Shown here piece after piece: positions 7,964-16,792 of a stretch of 64,000 bases of DNA (position 1 is its first letter; the number at the start of each line of letters is the position of its first letter). The stretch is from assembly GCA_036558645.1 (NCBI GenBank), contig DATBFG010000114.1, positions 1 to 64,000 on the forward strand, in the 5' to 3' direction. The notes beneath the pieces are model-generated. The model made no database searches, was not told where the DNA came from, and saw only the letters and a program-made list of their open reading frames with translations. The DNA is from DATBFG01 sp036558645. Lineage in GTDB: Bacteria > Acidobacteriota > Terriglobia > Terriglobales > Acidobacteriaceae. A program made the translations under genes and the position numbers.

Positions 7964-8893
7964 ATGGCTGAAGAGAACAAGAACGGCAGCAACGGCAACG
8001 GTGCTCGCGTCGGCCTGCTCGAACGCGTCAAGGCCGGAGTCAAGGAAGATATCCATTCCTTAAAGACCGACATTCCCCAAAAGGCAAAAGAGCAGGTTGA
8101 TCACCTCAAGGATCCGACCAAGACTCAGGTTTATACCTCAATCTTTCGCCACAAGCACGACGACACCCCGCGCAACCGTGCTTTAGGCGTGCTCTCGAAC
8201 GTGTTTCTGCACCTGCATCCGGCTAAGATCAATCGCGATGCCGTGCGCTACAGCTATACCTGGGGAATGGGCGGAATTACTTTCTATCTTTTCATTGTGC
8301 TCACCTTCACCGGCGTGCTGCTGATGTTCTATTACCACCCGTCAAAGGTGCAGGCATTCCGCGATGTCCTTTACCTGGAACACGACGTCCCATTTGGCAA
8401 GCTTCTGCGCAACATGCATCGCTGGGCTGCGCACTTAATGGTCATCGGTGTGTGGCTGCATATGTTCCGAGTCTTTCTCACCGGCTCCTACAAGAAGCCC
8501 CGCGAGTTCAACTGGAACATCGGTGTGCTGCTGCTGGTATTCACATTGTTGCTGTCCTTCACCGGATACCTGCTTCCTGACGACCAACTTGGATTCTGGG
8601 CCGTCACGGTGGGCACGAATATGGCTCGTGCTACACCGGGTCTCGGACACGAAGGTCCATTCGGTCCTCAGTTGGGTATGACGCCGTACAACGATGTGCG
8701 CTTCGGCTTGTTAGGTGGCTCGATCGTGGATGCGAATGCTCTGCTACGTTCTTATATCTGGCATTGCATCGGCATTCCCATCGTTGCGTCGGTACTGATG
8801 ATCGTCCACTTCTGGCGCGTCAGAAAAGATGGTGGCATCTCCGGTCCGGCTCCAGTGATGCTGGAGGCAGAAGTAAAAGAACCCAAGAAATAG
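7964..8893 (+). CDS. cytochrome b6-like subunit of the bc-type complex
   Basis: A 309-residue membrane protein with an 85-residue charged cytoplasmic extension followed by four transmembrane helices. The haem b ligands are visible: H152 and H166 (14 apart) in the second helix (MHRWAAH..WLHMFRVF) and H267 and H282 (15 apart) in the fourth. The 15-residue spacing is that of cytochrome b6 rather than of mitochondrial cytochrome b, and the protein ends after helix four, so it is a split, b6f-like arrangement with the next gene as the C-terminal half. It forms the quinone-reducing and part of the quinol-oxidising site in the cytoplasmic membrane. Confidence 0.95.
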   Translation: MAEENKNGSNGNGARVGLLERVKAGVKEDIHSLKTDIPQKAKEQVDHLKDPTKTQVYTSIFRHKHDDTPRNRALGVLSNVFLHLHPAKINRDAVRYSYTWGMGGITFYLFIVLTFTGVLLMFYYHPSKVQAFRDVLYLEHDVPFGKLLRNMHRWAAHLMVIGVWLHMFRVFLTGSYKKPREFNWNIGVLLLVFTLLLSFTGYLLPDDQLGFWAVTVGTNMARATPGLGHEGPFGPQLGMTPYNDVRFGLLGGSIVDANALLRSYIWHCIGIPIVASVLMIVHFWRVRKDGGISGPAPVMLEAEVKEPKK

Positions 8894-8946
8894 TTCTCGA
8901 CGTCGCACTCGCCCGTGTGACGCATGGCAGTGTTGGTGGAGCTCTT

Positions 8947-9876
8947 ATGGATTGGCGACAACTTTGGGAAATTGCGTCTGCGCCCGATAACGTGCCGATT
9001 GTTGGCCTGATTCCACTTCTGATCTTCTACTGCTACCTTGCGTGGAAGCAAGCGCACGCCAACGACCAACTTATCGAACAACTGGAAGCCGATCCGGCCA
9101 TGGCGAAAACGCATCACCGCAAGGCGTGGCCCTTTCGGCCGGGATGGCAAAAAGAAATTCACGTCTGGCCCTTCTTGCTGCGGATGGAATTTCTCGCGGC
9201 CATGATCGTGTCGATCATCCTGCTGGTCTGGGCGATTACGCTGAACGCGCCTATGGAAGAGCCCGCGAACCCTAACCTGACGATGAATCCTGCGAAGGCT
9301 CCCTGGTACTTCTTGGGCCTGCAGGAAATGCTGGTGTACTTCGATCCTTGGATCGCGGGTGTCGTCATGCCCACGCTCATTATCATTGGCCTCATGGTGA
9401 TTCCATACATCGACACCAACCCGTTAGGTAGCGGCTACTATACGTGGAAACAGCGCAAGTTTTCGATCGGGACATTTCTGTTCGGCTTTATTGTCCTATG
9501 GGTGGCGATGATCATTATCGGCACCTTCATTCGCGGCCCAGGCTGGCAGTGGTTCTGGCCTGGCCAAACATGGGATCACAATCGCCTCATTTATGAGGTG
9601 AACCGTGACTTGCCGGATCTTTTCGGTATCACCTCGAATCTGGCGAAGGCCATCTTCGGCGCGATTGTGGTGGGCGGCTTTTACGCCGTGGGCGGATTTA
9701 TCTTCCACGCGCTTTTTCGCCGCTACAACCCCAAGGACTATCGGCGCATGAGTTTTCTGCAGTACTCGATCATGCAGTTCTTCATGCTGACCATGATCGG
9801 ACTGCCCATCAAGATGATCCTACGGCTCTCACTGCACATTAAGTATGTGTGGATTACGCCGTGGTTTAACGTGTAG
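8947..9876 (+). CDS. cytochrome b C-terminal (subunit IV-like) subunit of the bc-type complex
   Basis: A 309-residue protein, much longer than plastid subunit IV (about 160). The start MDWRQLWEIA follows GGTGGAG; an upstream in-frame start overlaps the previous gene and would not encode family sequence. Hydrophobic helices lie at about 13-32, 77-100, 135-155, 170-193, 225-250 and 265-290. The Qo-site motif usually PEWY reads APWY here (NPAKAPWYFLGLQE), followed by YFDPWIAG. It completes the quinol-oxidising site with the preceding cytochrome b6-like subunit and the Rieske protein. The extra helices beyond subunit IV may anchor the large cytochrome c encoded next. Confidence 0.9.
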   Translation: MDWRQLWEIASAPDNVPIVGLIPLLIFYCYLAWKQAHANDQLIEQLEADPAMAKTHHRKAWPFRPGWQKEIHVWPFLLRMEFLAAMIVSIILLVWAITLNAPMEEPANPNLTMNPAKAPWYFLGLQEMLVYFDPWIAGVVMPTLIIIGLMVIPYIDTNPLGSGYYTWKQRKFSIGTFLFGFIVLWVAMIIIGTFIRGPGWQWFWPGQTWDHNRLIYEVNRDLPDLFGITSNLAKAIFGAIVVGGFYAVGGFIFHALFRRYNPKDYRRMSFLQYSIMQFFMLTMIGLPIKMILRLSLHIKYVWITPWFNV

Positions 9877-9877
9877 C

Positions 9878-9975
9878 TGTCAGTCGGCGTCAGTCTTTAG
9901 CGAAGTGGCGACTTCGTCAATCGCTCTTCGAATTCGGCTGTCTTGGGCCGGACAGGACTCGTGAGCTGACGACTG
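9878..9975 (+). repeat. degenerate CTGTCAGTC / GACTGACGACTG spacer repeats
   Basis: The spacer before the octahaem cytochrome gene has CTGTCAGTCGGCGTCAGTC near its left end and GAGCTGACGACTG near its right end, roughly inverted copies of each other. A related sequence (GAAGACTGACGACTGTCAG) lies in the spacer at about 23924-23945. The copies are imperfect and short, so kinship is suggested, not shown. Confidence 0.35.
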
Positions 9976-9991
9976 TTTCTGGAGGATTTTG

Positions 9992-12900
9992 GTGCCCGAA
10001 AAACCGATCCCCGAGCAAGACCCAATCGTAACAAAATCTTACGCGGTGCATTACCTCGTCGTGATGCTGATCCTCATGGTGACGCTCGCCTGGGCACTGT
10101 GGGATGAAGCCTACGGACAGCGTCCATGGAAATCGTTTCAGGGCACTTGGCGCGAACGCTATACCGCATTCCTTGATAAGACGCACTCCAAGTCCGAACA
10201 GTCTCTGAAATCAGTAGAAGGCAGTTCTGAGTATCGCGAACTGGATAAGGCCGCTACCGACCTAGAAAAGGCCGCCCAGCCACGCAAGGATGAACTTCAG
10301 AAACAAATTAGCGACTACAGTGCAAAAATCCTCGCTGTTCAGAACGTCTTCACGGACAAGCGTGCCTACGTCAATGCGTTGACGTATGAGATGGAGACCG
10401 ATACGAGCGCCTCAGGAAGGAAGAACAAACAGAAGGAGATCGACGAGTACAAGAAAGAGCAGTGGACAGTTGAATATCCTGACGGACACAAGGAAAAGTA
10501 CGATTTCGTCCGACTCGAAGAAAAGTACAACGAACTAAAAGACGAGCGCACCAAGCTGAGCGCGGAATTGGGAGAAGTGCTCAAGCCAGTCACCGCGGCC
10601 CGCCAGAAAGCGGATGAGTATATCTCCGACCACATGGTCGACTTGACACCTGCCCAGATCGAGGGTCTTAAGAAGAAAACACGCGAAGCGGACCCGAAGA
10701 TCATGCAGATAAACGTCGCCTCGGCGAATTTGGTCGATCGCTGCGAGTCTTGCCACCTCGGCATACGCGAGCCGGTCAAGATCACCGCTGCTGCGATGAC
10801 CACAAAGGGTGAGAAGAAGCCGGATGAATACGCACGTGCTTTCACCAGCCATCCCGAACCGGAACTCTTGAAGATTCATGATCCCGATGTGTTCGGCTGC
10901 TCTCCTTGTCATCAGGGCAATGGTCGCGCCACCACCAGCGTAGAAAAAGCCCACGGAAATTACGAGCATTGGCTGTGGCCTCTCTTCCCTACCCAAAACG
11001 TCCAAGCAGGATGCCAAACCTGCCACGCCGCGGACATGTTCCTTCCGCGCATGACGGGTGGCAGCTACGAAGTCATCAGTCTCGGCAAGCGACTGTTTCG
11101 CGACAAGGGATGCAATGGTTGCCATCGCTACGAGGGATACGACAAAGAGCCGGAAGAACTCAACTCGATTACCCAGCAGATCAAGCAATTCGAGCAACAG
11201 AAAATCACCAATAACAAGCAGTCGGCGGATCTGATGAAACAGGCGGATGCTGCTGAAAGCAACGAAGAGGCAAACAGACTCAACGACCAGGCAGTTGCCC
11301 TTCGTGTCGCGAACAGCAGGCTGGATGGACGGATCCAGCAGCTCGACTTCCAGTCCCACAGCACCATGGAAGACATGAAGAAGATCGGGCCCAATCTGAA
11401 AGACATTCGTCTGAAGCTGAATCGCAATTGGATCCCGGTGTGGCTCAAGAAGCCGACCGACTTCCGGCCGGCGACAAAGATGCCAAACTTTCGCTTGACT
11501 GATGGCCAGATCAAGGCGATCTCGGCTTACATTTGGCAATCAGCTTTGACCGACCAACTACCTAAGCAGAAGCCCGGCAACGCAGAGCATGGCAAGCAAC
11601 TCTTCGAGACTCGCGGATGCCTTGCGTGCCACTCCATCGGAGAAGGCAGCCAGGAAATCGGCGGCTCATTCGCGGCGAATCTCACGCGTGTCGGTGAAAA
11701 AGCAAACTACGATTATCTGGTTCGCTGGATTCACAACGCACGCGAGCGTACGAGACCCTACTGCCCGTACGAGAAAAAGGACATTGGTCCCGAGGATTAC
11801 GCCAAGAAGGGTCTTCCGTACCAATTCGATCTGCAGCACAGCCAGTGTCCGAATGACGGTCACGAACTGCAGGTGCAGAACATGACTGTAATGCCCAGCT
11901 TGCGGCTGAGCGTCGAAGATGCTCAGGACATCGCCAGCTACCTCATCACCCAGAAGAAGCAGGAGCCATCTGCTTATGCCGACGCCTCCTTCATGGATGA
12001 TCCCAAGCTGAAGGAAGAAGGCAAGAAGTGGATTCGCCATTACGGCTGCGCCGGGTGCCACGAGATCAGTGGCGTGGAAGAGGAAGGCCGCATCGGTACC
12101 GAACTCACATTCGAAGGTAGCAAGCCAATCGAGCGTCTCGACTTCGCTCTTTTTACCGATGTCGCACAGCGTGGAGGACACGAGCCGATCACCGACAAGG
12201 AAGACCTTGCGCGGCTGCCAGAAGGTCCTGCCAAAGGCCCGTGGTATGACCACAAGGGATTCTTCGAACACAAACTCGCTGAACCTAACGTCTACGACCA
12301 GGGCAAAACGAAATCTGAAACCGAAGCTCTGCGCATGCCGAACGTCCACCTGGATAAGACCCAGATTCAGGCTCTGACGACGTTCCTCCTCGGCAGCCAG
12401 GAGACTTCCCTGCCCGAGAGCTACACTTACAAGCCTGGCGACGCGCGCAAGGATATCCAGGATGGCTGGTGGATCGTCACCAAGTACAACTGCATGGGAT
12501 GCCATCAATTTGTACCCGGACAGGAAACCGCGTTGATGCGGAACCAGTACTACCGCGACAATCCTGAACAGCTGCCGCCGAAGCTCTTAACCGAAGGCGC
12601 GCGCGTCGATCCCGAGTGGCTTCGCAAGTTCCTCACGAATCCATCGTTGAGCACAGGCGACACGAATCGCAATGGCGTGCGTCCGTATCTTGCCGTCCGC
12701 ATGCCGACGTTCTCTTTCTCGGATAACGAACTGCGCAAGCTCGTACGCTTCTTCGAGGCGCTTTCGCAGCAGCCGATGCCTTACATTCCGGAGCAGGTAC
12801 CCACGCTTACGGCTAAGGAAACGGACATGGCACGCAGTCTGTTCTCGAGTACGGCGGCGCCTTGCCTTAAATGTCACGCTACGGGCGATCCGGCGCACGA

Positions 12901-13249
12901 TAAGACCGCCACCGCCCCCAACTTCTTGCTGGCAAAGGAGCGCCTCAAGCCAGATTGGGTCGAGCGCTGGGTTCTTGATCCCCAAGCCATCAGCCCGGGT
13001 ACATCCATGCCATCAGGGCTGTTCAGACGCGAGAAAAATCAGTGGGTCTTTGCCGGTCCCACACCGCCGTCATTCCAGGGATATGACCGGGATCACAACA
13101 AGCTGCTGGTCGACTACATCTTCCAACTCACTCCGGAAGAGCAACGCAGAGTAGCTGGATCGATGGGCAGGAGCCGGGCGTCCACTTCTCCGCCCGGCGG
13201 TACTCAGGCCGGCGTCCGCAAACCTGCGGCGAGCGGCGGTTCGCGGTAA
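9992..13249 (+). CDS. membrane-anchored octahaem c-type cytochrome of the bc-type complex
   Basis: A 1085-residue protein with one N-terminal membrane helix (about residues 18-36), a charged, coiled-coil-like stretch (about 60-240) and eight CxxCH haem c sites starting near residues 251, 303, 341, 374, 543, 686, 834 and 958. The last four lie in repeated mono-haem cytochrome c domains. A second helical insertion lies at about 385-450. A GTG at 9992 is taken as the start because GGAGG ends 6 bases before it; a TTG one codon earlier is too close. Located directly after the two cytochrome b halves, it probably replaces cytochrome c1/f as electron acceptor of the Rieske centre on the periplasmic side. 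The tail is Gly/Pro/Ser-rich. Confidence 0.9.
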   Translation: MPEKPIPEQDPIVTKSYAVHYLVVMLILMVTLAWALWDEAYGQRPWKSFQGTWRERYTAFLDKTHSKSEQSLKSVEGSSEYRELDKAATDLEKAAQPRKDELQKQISDYSAKILAVQNVFTDKRAYVNALTYEMETDTSASGRKNKQKEIDEYKKEQWTVEYPDGHKEKYDFVRLEEKYNELKDERTKLSAELGEVLKPVTAARQKADEYISDHMVDLTPAQIEGLKKKTREADPKIMQINVASANLVDRCESCHLGIREPVKITAAAMTTKGEKKPDEYARAFTSHPEPELLKIHDPDVFGCSPCHQGNGRATTSVEKAHGNYEHWLWPLFPTQNVQAGCQTCHAADMFLPRMTGGSYEVISLGKRLFRDKGCNGCHRYEGYDKEPEELNSITQQIKQFEQQKITNNKQSADLMKQADAAESNEEANRLNDQAVALRVANSRLDGRIQQLDFQSHSTMEDMKKIGPNLKDIRLKLNRNWIPVWLKKPTDFRPATKMPNFRLTDGQIKAISAYIWQSALTDQLPKQKPGNAEHGKQLFETRGCLACHSIGEGSQEIGGSFAANLTRVGEKANYDYLVRWIHNARERTRPYCPYEKKDIGPEDYAKKGLPYQFDLQHSQCPNDGHELQVQNMTVMPSLRLSVEDAQDIASYLITQKKQEPSAYADASFMDDPKLKEEGKKWIRHYGCAGCHEISGVEEEGRIGTELTFEGSKPIERLDFALFTDVAQRGGHEPITDKEDLARLPEGPAKGPWYDHKGFFEHKLAEPNVYDQGKTKSETEALRMPNVHLDKTQIQALTTFLLGSQETSLPESYTYKPGDARKDIQDGWWIVTKYNCMGCHQFVPGQETALMRNQYYRDNPEQLPPKLLTEGARVDPEWLRKFLTNPSLSTGDTNRNGVRPYLAVRMPTFSFSDNELRKLVRFFEALSQQPMPYIPEQVPTLTAKETDMARSLFSSTAAPCLKCHATGDPAHDKTATAPNFLLAKERLKPDWVERWVLDPQAISPGTSMPSGLFRREKNQWVFAGPTPPSFQGYDRDHNKLLVDYIFQLTPEEQRRVAGSMGRSRASTSPPGGTQAGVRKPAASGGSR

Positions 13250-13480
13250 AATGTTGGTGCTCGCAACCGCTTGGTTGACGAGCCCATGACTGAATAGTTA
13301 TTGAGAAGTGGAAGAGGCATGTCCTGGGTTCATCCGCGGAATATCTGGCGTGTGTTGGCACGCCTATCAATTCCATTGACTTCAAAGTTGTAGTCGTTTT
13401 GAAGCCCATTCCGCGCGACTTTGGACACAATGCAACACGGATTCAAATTGCTTTGAAATCTCCCATTGAAAGGGCGAATC

Positions 13481-14275
13481 ATGAATCGTAGAAAGACCTG
13501 GGTAGCAATGTTCGGACTGCTCTGCATGCTCGGCGTGCTGCTGATCGGATGCGGCAAGAAAGAAAACACCGAGCAGTCCTCTAACGCCTCCGAAGAAAAA
13601 GCGGCAACTTCCGCTCCCGCGGCCACGCCGATCGATCCCAGCACCGTTGCTTCTGTCAGCGGCACTGTGAAATTCGATGGCACGGCTCCGAAAGCGGCGA
13701 AGATCGACATGAGCCAGGATCCTGCCTGCAAGGGAACCAATACGGCGGAGACTGTTGTGGCTGACGGCGGCAACCTCGCGAACGTCTTCGTATACGTGAA
13801 GGATGGACTTGGCGATCGCGCGTTCGACGTGCCCAAGGACTCCGTGGTTATCGATCAAGAGGGCTGCAGGTATCACCCGCACGTTCTCGGCGTAATGGCT
13901 GGGCAGAACGTCGAAATCAAGAACGCTGACGAAACCACGCATAATATCCACCCCACTCCGAAAGATAATCGTGAGTGGAACGAATCCCAACCGCCCAAGG
14001 CCGCTCCCATCGAGAAGTCTTTTGCCCGCGAAGAAATCATGCTGCCGGTAAAGTGTAACCAGCACCCGTGGATGAAGATGTACGTCAACGTGGTGAAGAG
14101 CCCGTTCTATGCCGTCACCGATAAGGATGGAAAGTACGAAATCAAGGGCCTTCCGCCGGGAGACTATACCCTGGCATTCGTGCACGAGAAACTCGGTGAG
14201 CAGGACCAGAAAGTCACCGTGGCTGCGAAGGACAGCAAGACTGTCGATACAACCTTCAAAGCTGGCGGAATGTAA
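13481..14275 (+). CDS. lipoprotein with cupredoxin-like domain and carboxypeptidase-regulatory-like domain
   Basis: A 264-residue lipoprotein: signal peptide with lipobox LLIGC (Cys24), a Ser/Ala-rich linker, then a plastocyanin-like domain. A copper site is suggested by T-T-H154-N-I-H157 and C192-x2-H195-x4-M200, the spacing of type 1 (blue) copper proteins. Residues about 208-260 (DKDGKYEIKGLPPGDYTL) form a carboxypeptidase-D-like regulatory beta domain. It would sit on the periplasmic face, anchored by lipid, and could carry electrons from the octahaem cytochrome upstream to an oxidase. The link is inferred from position. The 231-base spacer before it suggests its own promoter. The ATG follows GAAAGGG. 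Confidence 0.82.
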   Translation: MNRRKTWVAMFGLLCMLGVLLIGCGKKENTEQSSNASEEKAATSAPAATPIDPSTVASVSGTVKFDGTAPKAAKIDMSQDPACKGTNTAETVVADGGNLANVFVYVKDGLGDRAFDVPKDSVVIDQEGCRYHPHVLGVMAGQNVEIKNADETTHNIHPTPKDNREWNESQPPKAAPIEKSFAREEIMLPVKCNQHPWMKMYVNVVKSPFYAVTDKDGKYEIKGLPPGDYTLAFVHEKLGEQDQKVTVAAKDSKTVDTTFKAGGM

Positions 14276-14288
14276 CCTCGTTTAGTTT

Positions 14289-14314
14289 CGGAGTGGGCAA
14301 CGGCGCCCACTCCG
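14289..14314 (+). terminator. perfect 10-bp hairpin between cupredoxin gene and ctaA
   Basis: CGGAGTGGGC and GCCCACTCCG pair perfectly around a six-base loop. No T-run follows (ATGTTTCG), so it may be a weak or factor-dependent terminator, or a transcript-stabilising structure. The first ATG of the next open frame (14315) follows it without a gap, which argues against that ATG as the translation start. Confidence 0.5.
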
Positions 14315-15295
14315 ATGTTTCGATCGAGGACTCTCCGTCGAGCCAAGGAGCACTCCCTGAAGTCTCTTGCAACTCCCTACAACCGAACGCTGCATCGCTT
14401 CGCCATGTTCGTGTCGTGTTGTACGTTTCTACTGATCATCGCCGGCGCCCTGGTCACCAGTAATGATGCCGGGCTCTCCGTTCCGGACTGGCCTACCTCA
14501 TTCGGATCGCTCTACAAGATTCCGCACCTGGTCGGCGGTGTAAAGTTCGAGCACACCCACCGCATGATCGCGCAATTTGTCGGCTTCCTGACGATTATTC
14601 TCTGCCTATGGCTTTGGCGTGCTGAACCGCGCCGCTGGATGCGTCAGCTTGGCCTTGCTGCCCTCGGTTTGGTCATCATCCAAGGCGTTCTTGGCGGGAT
14701 CACGGTTCTCTACTTTCTGCCACCGGCTGTTTCGTCCGCCCACGCCGCGATCGCACAGACATTTTTTTGCCTAACCGTTCTGATCGCGATTTTTACCGGA
14801 CGCCGCTTCATCGAAGAAGTGCCTCGAATGGAACTCGACAAGAACCGTCCGACACTGATTACGCTGACCCTGCTGTCGATTTTCGTCCTATACGTGCAAC
14901 TGATTCTCGGAGCGATGTTCCGCCACCACGGCCTGAGCTGGTGGCCGCACGTGCTGAACGCTGTCAGCGTCTGTGTGGTGCTCACCTGGACAGCGATCCG
15001 TGCGCTATCTCTCTATTCAAAGATCCAGGCCGTGCGCCGACCTGCGATGCTGATGCTTTGGCTTTTGCTAGCGCAGCTCTGCGTGGGATTTCTGGCCTTT
15101 CAGACCCGCGTCGCCTGGGGCAAAGATGCGGTCCAGCCCGAACTACCGATGGTCATCTCGACTGTGGCCCACGTGGCAATCGGGGCCCTGTTGCTAGCGA
15201 CCGCGGTAGTCCTGGCCGTAGAGGTCTGGCGCCATGTCCCGGTGGCTTTCGAAGAGCGAGTCCACTCCAGCCAACAGAAACCGGTGGCAGTATAG
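14315..15295 (+). CDS. ctaA: haem A synthase (CtaA/COX15 family)
   Basis: A 326-residue polytopic protein with about eight membrane helices. TSNDAGLSVPDWPTSFGSL near residue 50 is the first conserved loop; haem-binding histidines are in EHTHRMIAQ and SSAHAAIAQ of the first half and in FRHHGLSWWPH and VAHVAIG of the second. The enzyme oxidises the C8 methyl of haem O to give haem A for aa3-type oxidases, which implies such an oxidase elsewhere in the genome. The ATG at 14315 abuts a hairpin and has no ribosome binding site; a CTG at 14357, six bases after AAGGAG, would start at MKSLATPYNR and fits the usual N-terminus better. Confidence 0.92.
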   Translation: MFRSRTLRRAKEHSLKSLATPYNRTLHRFAMFVSCCTFLLIIAGALVTSNDAGLSVPDWPTSFGSLYKIPHLVGGVKFEHTHRMIAQFVGFLTIILCLWLWRAEPRRWMRQLGLAALGLVIIQGVLGGITVLYFLPPAVSSAHAAIAQTFFCLTVLIAIFTGRRFIEEVPRMELDKNRPTLITLTLLSIFVLYVQLILGAMFRHHGLSWWPHVLNAVSVCVVLTWTAIRALSLYSKIQAVRRPAMLMLWLLLAQLCVGFLAFQTRVAWGKDAVQPELPMVISTVAHVAIGALLLATAVVLAVEVWRHVPVAFEERVHSSQQKPVAV

Positions 15296-15516
15296 CTGCG
15301 TCGCTGCATGCACCGGGAGGTGTGCCTTTCGTCTCGAAAACGCGAGACCCGGGCCGTGTCCCGTCAGGAGACTGCCCTTCTCTTCCCATGTGATTTCGAC
15401 AATCAACCGAGCTAAACCCGCTAGAATACGCGCGGTGTGCTGGGTTTTAGGGTTTGCCATGTTTCCACGGGCCGGACTAGGTCTCAGATTCAGGCCGATT
15501 GAGGAGGGACGCGCTC

Positions 15517-16701
15517 ATGACCAGTTTGGTGGAACGTGTTTCCGTCAGCGCCGTAGTTGCGTTGATGACGGTGTTTACGCCAGCGGTGATCGCAACCCAG
15601 GTGGCGCACGCTCAGACTTTCACTACACTCTATTCGTTTAAGGGCCCACTCAGTGACGATGGGGGAATCATGGTGGGTGGCGTAGTCCTCGATGACCAGG
15701 GCAACGTGTACGGCAACGCCGGCCTGGGCGGCACTTACGATGACGGGATTATCTTTCAACTGGACGCAAGTGGCAATGAGACGAAGTTGCATGACTTTCA
15801 GGGAACGGACGGAAATAGTCCGGTAGGCCGCCTAGTAAGGGATGCCGCAGGCAATCTGTACGGAGTCACCAGTGCCGGCGGCAACCCTGGCTGCTATCCC
15901 TATGGTTGCGGCACCGTGTTCAAGCTGGACAGCAGAGGCGTCCTAACGGTGCTCTACCGTTTCCAGCCCAACCACGATGCGAAGTATCCTTATGCCGGTC
16001 TGATCCGGGATGGGGCTGGCAATCTTTATGGCACCACCCCCAAAGGCGGCACATTCAATGACGGCGCGGTGTTCAAGGTGGATGCAAGCAGCAAGGAAAG
16101 AGTGCTCTACAACTTCACTGGCGGCGCGGATGGCGCGGTTCCTTTTGGCGACCTTATCCGCGATACGGCGGGCAACCTCTTCGGTACCGCATCGCGGGGC
16201 GGCGTAGCGGACGCGGGGACCGTCTTCAGATTAGACACGGCCGGAAATCTGGAAGTACTTTACAGCTTCGCCGGTGGAGCGGACGGCTCTCAACCATTCT
16301 CCGGCCTCGTCCGGGATGCCGCGGGTAATTTCTACGGAACGACTTCAAGCTATGCCGATCCGGCGCACCGCGGCACGGTGTTCAAGCTGGACGTGAACAA
16401 CCAGAAGACCATTCTCCACAACTTCGACAATGGCGGGGGCAGAATTCCCGTGGGTGGTTTGGCGTTAGACGCGGCCGGCAATCTCTACGGCACTGCGGGC
16501 CAGGGAGGCGACTCCGACAAGGGTACGGTGTTCCTAGTGTCCGCGACTGGCAAGTTCAAACTGCTGCACAGCTTTAGTGGCAGCGATGGAGAAAACCCCC
16601 AGGCGCGCTTGACCCTGGATGGAAAAGGAAGCATCTACGGCACTACTTACGGGGGAGGGGCATTCAACTACTGGGGAACGGTCTTCAAGATCACTCGTTA
16701 G
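15517..16701 (+). CDS. GloVer-repeat (choice-of-anchor tandem repeat) secreted protein
   Basis: A 394-residue exported protein. Residues 1-32 are a signal peptide ending AHA. The rest is seven tandem repeats of roughly 45 residues built on the pattern LYSF-G..DG..P.GGL..D.AGNLYGTT..GG....GTVFKL, the GloVer repeat (TIGR03803-type), predicted to fold as beta strands, possibly a propeller. Function is not established; such proteins are frequent in Acidobacteriota and Planctomycetes and are thought to be surface or secreted. The ATG at 15517 follows GAGGAGGG with 8 bases of spacing. The end lacks an obvious sorting signal. It follows ctaA after 221 bases. Confidence 0.85.
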   Translation: MTSLVERVSVSAVVALMTVFTPAVIATQVAHAQTFTTLYSFKGPLSDDGGIMVGGVVLDDQGNVYGNAGLGGTYDDGIIFQLDASGNETKLHDFQGTDGNSPVGRLVRDAAGNLYGVTSAGGNPGCYPYGCGTVFKLDSRGVLTVLYRFQPNHDAKYPYAGLIRDGAGNLYGTTPKGGTFNDGAVFKVDASSKERVLYNFTGGADGAVPFGDLIRDTAGNLFGTASRGGVADAGTVFRLDTAGNLEVLYSFAGGADGSQPFSGLVRDAAGNFYGTTSSYADPAHRGTVFKLDVNNQKTILHNFDNGGGRIPVGGLALDAAGNLYGTAGQGGDSDKGTVFLVSATGKFKLLHSFSGSDGENPQARLTLDGKGSIYGTTYGGGAFNYWGTVFKITR

Positions 16702-16792
16702 CAACGACAGCCAAAGGAACTCGGTACCAGTGGATTTTGGTGATCAGGCCGCAGTCGGGCTACTTATTTGCTTTGAATCGCCATCCGAACTG

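Noticed and set aside
10535..11539. 334-residue minus-strand frame opposite the octahaem cytochrome gene
   Set aside because: The sense frame has eight haem sites; the antisense frame has no recognisable family.
11666..12508. 280-residue minus-strand frame opposite the octahaem cytochrome gene
   Set aside because: Shadow of the cytochrome frame; no domain or plausible start.
13382..14185. 267-residue minus-strand frame opposite the cupredoxin gene
   Set aside because: The plus frame has signal peptide, lipobox and copper motif; the minus frame has none.
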